NCBI GenBank assembly: GCA_026197015.1
Contig: JAPHRB010000152.1
Coordinates: 1 to 15,334, forward strand
Length of the DNA stretch: 15,334 bases
Direction of reading: 5' to 3'
Origin: Gammaproteobacteria bacterium
Lineage (GTDB): Bacteria; Pseudomonadota; Gammaproteobacteria; SZUA-229
The notes below the pieces were generated by a model, which saw only the letters and a list, made by a program, of their open reading frames with translations, ran no database searches and was not told the DNA's origin. The translations under genes were made by a program, and so were the position numbers. This document shows positions 13,574 through 15,334 of the stretch, piece by piece (within the stretch, counting starts at the first letter, position 1; every line of letters starts with the position of its first letter).

Positions 13574-14296
13574 ATGAAAATACTGGATTTTTTCTATCCA
13601 CCATACTGTCAGCTCTGTGGTAACACCCGAAACCTTCAGTTTAAAGGTCAGTTATGTGTAGCGTGTGCGGCTGATATTCATATCAATGAGCATGCCTGTC
13701 GTATTTGTGCAGTGCCTTTAACGACAGTCGGTTTAAAAGCAGAAAATCTGGCCGATATTTGCATGCAGTGCATCAAAACACCGCCAGTCTATGATTCTTG
13801 CTGGAGTCCATTTGTTTATGCGCAACCACTCGAATGGATGATCCAGCAATTAAAATTTAATGCTAAGCTAAATTATGCAACTTTGTTATCGGCTTTAATG
13901 CAGGCAAACCTCCCCCGTTATATCTACGAAGAAGCAAAGCCAGATGTTATTATCCCCATGCCGTTGCATAACAGACGTTTAAAGCAGAGAGGTTTTAATC
14001 AATCTCAATTACTTATTCAGCCCATCGCAGAAGCGCTGCAATTACCATTAGATTTAAAGTCATGTCTACGCATTAGAGATACTGAGCATCAGACGGGTAA
14101 AAATGCACGTCATAGAAAGCAGAATATAAAAAATGCATTTAAATTTATAAATAGAAAAAATTACCAGCATGTGGTTATTTTTGATGACGTGGTGACAACC
14201 GGTTCCAGTGTGTCTGAGTTAAGCAGAGAACTTAAACGGGCAGGCGTATTGCGAGTTGATGTATGGAGTTTGGCAAGAGCCGAAAAGATTAACTAG
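13574..14296 (+). CDS. comF: ComF family phosphoribosyltransferase-like protein
   Basis: ComF proteins are needed for uptake or processing of transforming DNA in naturally competent bacteria and are widely kept elsewhere (GntX, YhgH). Seen: an N-terminal zinc-finger-like set of cysteines (YCQLCG, LCVACA, CRIC, CMQC within the first 75 residues), then a type I phosphoribosyltransferase domain with PDVIIPMPLHNRRLKQRGFNQ and the PRPP-binding loop VIFDDVVTTGSSVSE near the C-terminus. About 240 residues, normal length. Two adjacent ATGs (13571 and 13574) are possible; 13574 gives better spacing to AGGG. It diverges from bioB, a common pairing in gammaproteobacteria. The next gene starts 9 bases after its stop. 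Confidence 0.93.
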   Translation: MKILDFFYPPYCQLCGNTRNLQFKGQLCVACAADIHINEHACRICAVPLTTVGLKAENLADICMQCIKTPPVYDSCWSPFVYAQPLEWMIQQLKFNAKLNYATLLSALMQANLPRYIYEEAKPDVIIPMPLHNRRLKQRGFNQSQLLIQPIAEALQLPLDLKSCLRIRDTEHQTGKNARHRKQNIKNAFKFINRKNYQHVVIFDDVVTTGSSVSELSRELKRAGVLRVDVWSLARAEKIN

Positions 14297-14305
14297 AAGA
14301 TATAT

Positions 14306-15334
14306 ATGTTTGCAAAAAAAATAAATAATAAAGCAAAATTAGCTGCAACTGAACCTGGAATTGAACATTGGATGTTTCGGGAAAAAGTTATAATGCTTTA
14401 TCAAAACCAGACTCAAAGCTGGTTAGTATCAATATTGGCATCGGCAATACTCGCTTACCTTTCTCTAGAGTCGAGCAATGGCGTGGCCGGGTTTAGCTGG
14501 TGGGCAATTTTTGTTGCGATCACGCTTTTTCGTACCTGGAATACCCGACGATTCTGTCATGCGTATAAGGCTGGTCAGATCGATGATATTCGACACTGGT
14601 ATAACCGTTTCTATGTGAGCACAGTAATGGCTGGTATTGGTTGGGGTGCGGGTGGTTTTATTATTGGAATACCGCTGGATGCGATATCGCAGGTATTTAT
14701 CTTTATTGTGTTAATTGGCGTTGGCGCCGCCGCTATTCCACTATTAGGTGTTATGCAGCGAATTATGCTTTGTTTTCAGGCGGTATCAACTATTCCCTAT
14801 GCAATATACATATCTATTATGTTAGGTGATCGAGGCACAATATTGTTATATATGTTTGTGCTTTATGCGATTGGCGTTGTTGCTTCTATGCGTCGTATGG
14901 ATCTTAACTTGACTAAAAGTATGAAGTTACAATATGAAAATTCACAAATGGTTAATACACTGTCCGAATCAAATCAACAGCTTCAAAATGCCAATGAAAA
15001 ACTTGAAACACTGACTCTGGAAGATGCCTTAACAGGTTTGCATAATCGTCGTTATTTTGAAATGCAGTTAGAGTTTGAATGGAAGCGTGAATCAAGAGAG
15101 AAAAAAATTCTAACACTGATGGTAATCGATATAGATTATTTTAAGTTATATAACGATACATATGGGCATGCTGAAGGTGATGTTTGTTTAAAAAGTGTTT
15201 CACATGTACTGGAATCTAGCCTGCATCGTTCAACTGATGTAATTGCGCGCATTGGAGGAGAAGAGTTTGTCGTTATGTTACCCAATATAAATACTGATGG
15301 TGCACTGACTTTAGCCAATCAAATGCAACAACAG
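14306..15334 (+). CDS. Membrane-bound diguanylate cyclase (GGDEF), cut by window end
   Basis: Predicted to make cyclic di-GMP from GTP at the inner membrane. The 343 visible residues have a membrane sensor region with about five or six helices (roughly 39-54, 64-76, 106-123, 128-148, 155-172, 178-195) and a linker helix likely to form a coiled coil (about 205-235). The GGDEF domain follows: DALTGLHNRRYFE (about 240-252), IDIDYFKLYNDTYGHAEGD (274-292) and the active-site GGEEF at 317-321 (variant of GGDEF, normally active). No RxxD inhibitory site is seen before GGEEF (the residues are STDVIARI). The frame stays open to the last base. AGAAGA about 6 bases upstream supports the ATG. It follows comF by 9 bases, so co-transcription is likely. 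The N-terminal domain matches no sensor I can name. Confidence 0.9.
   Translation, partial: MFAKKINNKAKLAATEPGIEHWMFREKVIMLYQNQTQSWLVSILASAILAYLSLESSNGVAGFSWWAIFVAITLFRTWNTRRFCHAYKAGQIDDIRHWYNRFYVSTVMAGIGWGAGGFIIGIPLDAISQVFIFIVLIGVGAAAIPLLGVMQRIMLCFQAVSTIPYAIYISIMLGDRGTILLYMFVLYAIGVVASMRRMDLNLTKSMKLQYENSQMVNTLSESNQQLQNANEKLETLTLEDALTGLHNRRYFEMQLEFEWKRESREKKILTLMVIDIDYFKLYNDTYGHAEGDVCLKSVSHVLESSLHRSTDVIARIGGEEFVVMLPNINTDGALTLANQMQQQ

Overview
The window reads as ordinary chromosome of a gammaproteobacterium with modest G+C genes and A+T-rich spacers. The taxonomic pointers are the block radC / coaBC-dut-algC-argB with radC divergent (the arrangement known from Pseudomonas and relatives), comF-bioB divergence, a FetAB-type transporter, DUF6316-like small proteins and a DsrC/TusE-superfamily protein. 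The exact genus cannot be fixed from the sequence alone; the DsrC-like gene and an FNR-type hemN promoter fit a bacterium facing low oxygen and possibly sulfur chemistry.

Layout. Positions 1-149 hold a strong palindrome past the end of argB. Positions 150-4217 (minus strand) are a compact housekeeping operon coaBC-dut-algC-argB: coenzyme A synthesis, dUTP removal, sugar-phosphate mutase, arginine synthesis. radC leaves in the other direction (4399-5070). The 389-base gap after radC has no gene but carries two adjacent inverted-repeat elements (5128-5286 and 5313-5447). Then a small exported LysM/FimV-like protein (minus) diverges from a two-gene ABC transporter of the FetA/FetB type (5874-7251). 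Another nested inverted-repeat element (7280-7376) separates fetB from a convergent DsrC-superfamily gene lacking both redox cysteines (RspA-like), which diverges from a MazG-like pyrophosphohydrolase. Two paralogous 67-residue DUF6316-like genes follow (8266-8886, minus), then ybaK-like deacylase and hemN (minus), with a well-placed FNR-type promoter in front of hemN. bioF and bioB (minus) are separated by a 165-base spacer carrying a near-perfect 30-base palindrome and a second hairpin. comF diverges from bioB, and a membrane diguanylate cyclase follows comF and runs off the window end.

I see no CRISPR array, rRNA, tRNA, prophage, transposase or defence system, and no convincing undescribed multi-gene system. 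The points most worth a second look are non-coding: the palindromic elements after radC and fetB, the palindrome between bioB and bioF, and the hemN control region. Among proteins they are the cysteine-less DsrC homologue, the duplicated DUF6316-like pair and the altered Q-loop of the FetA-like ATPase.
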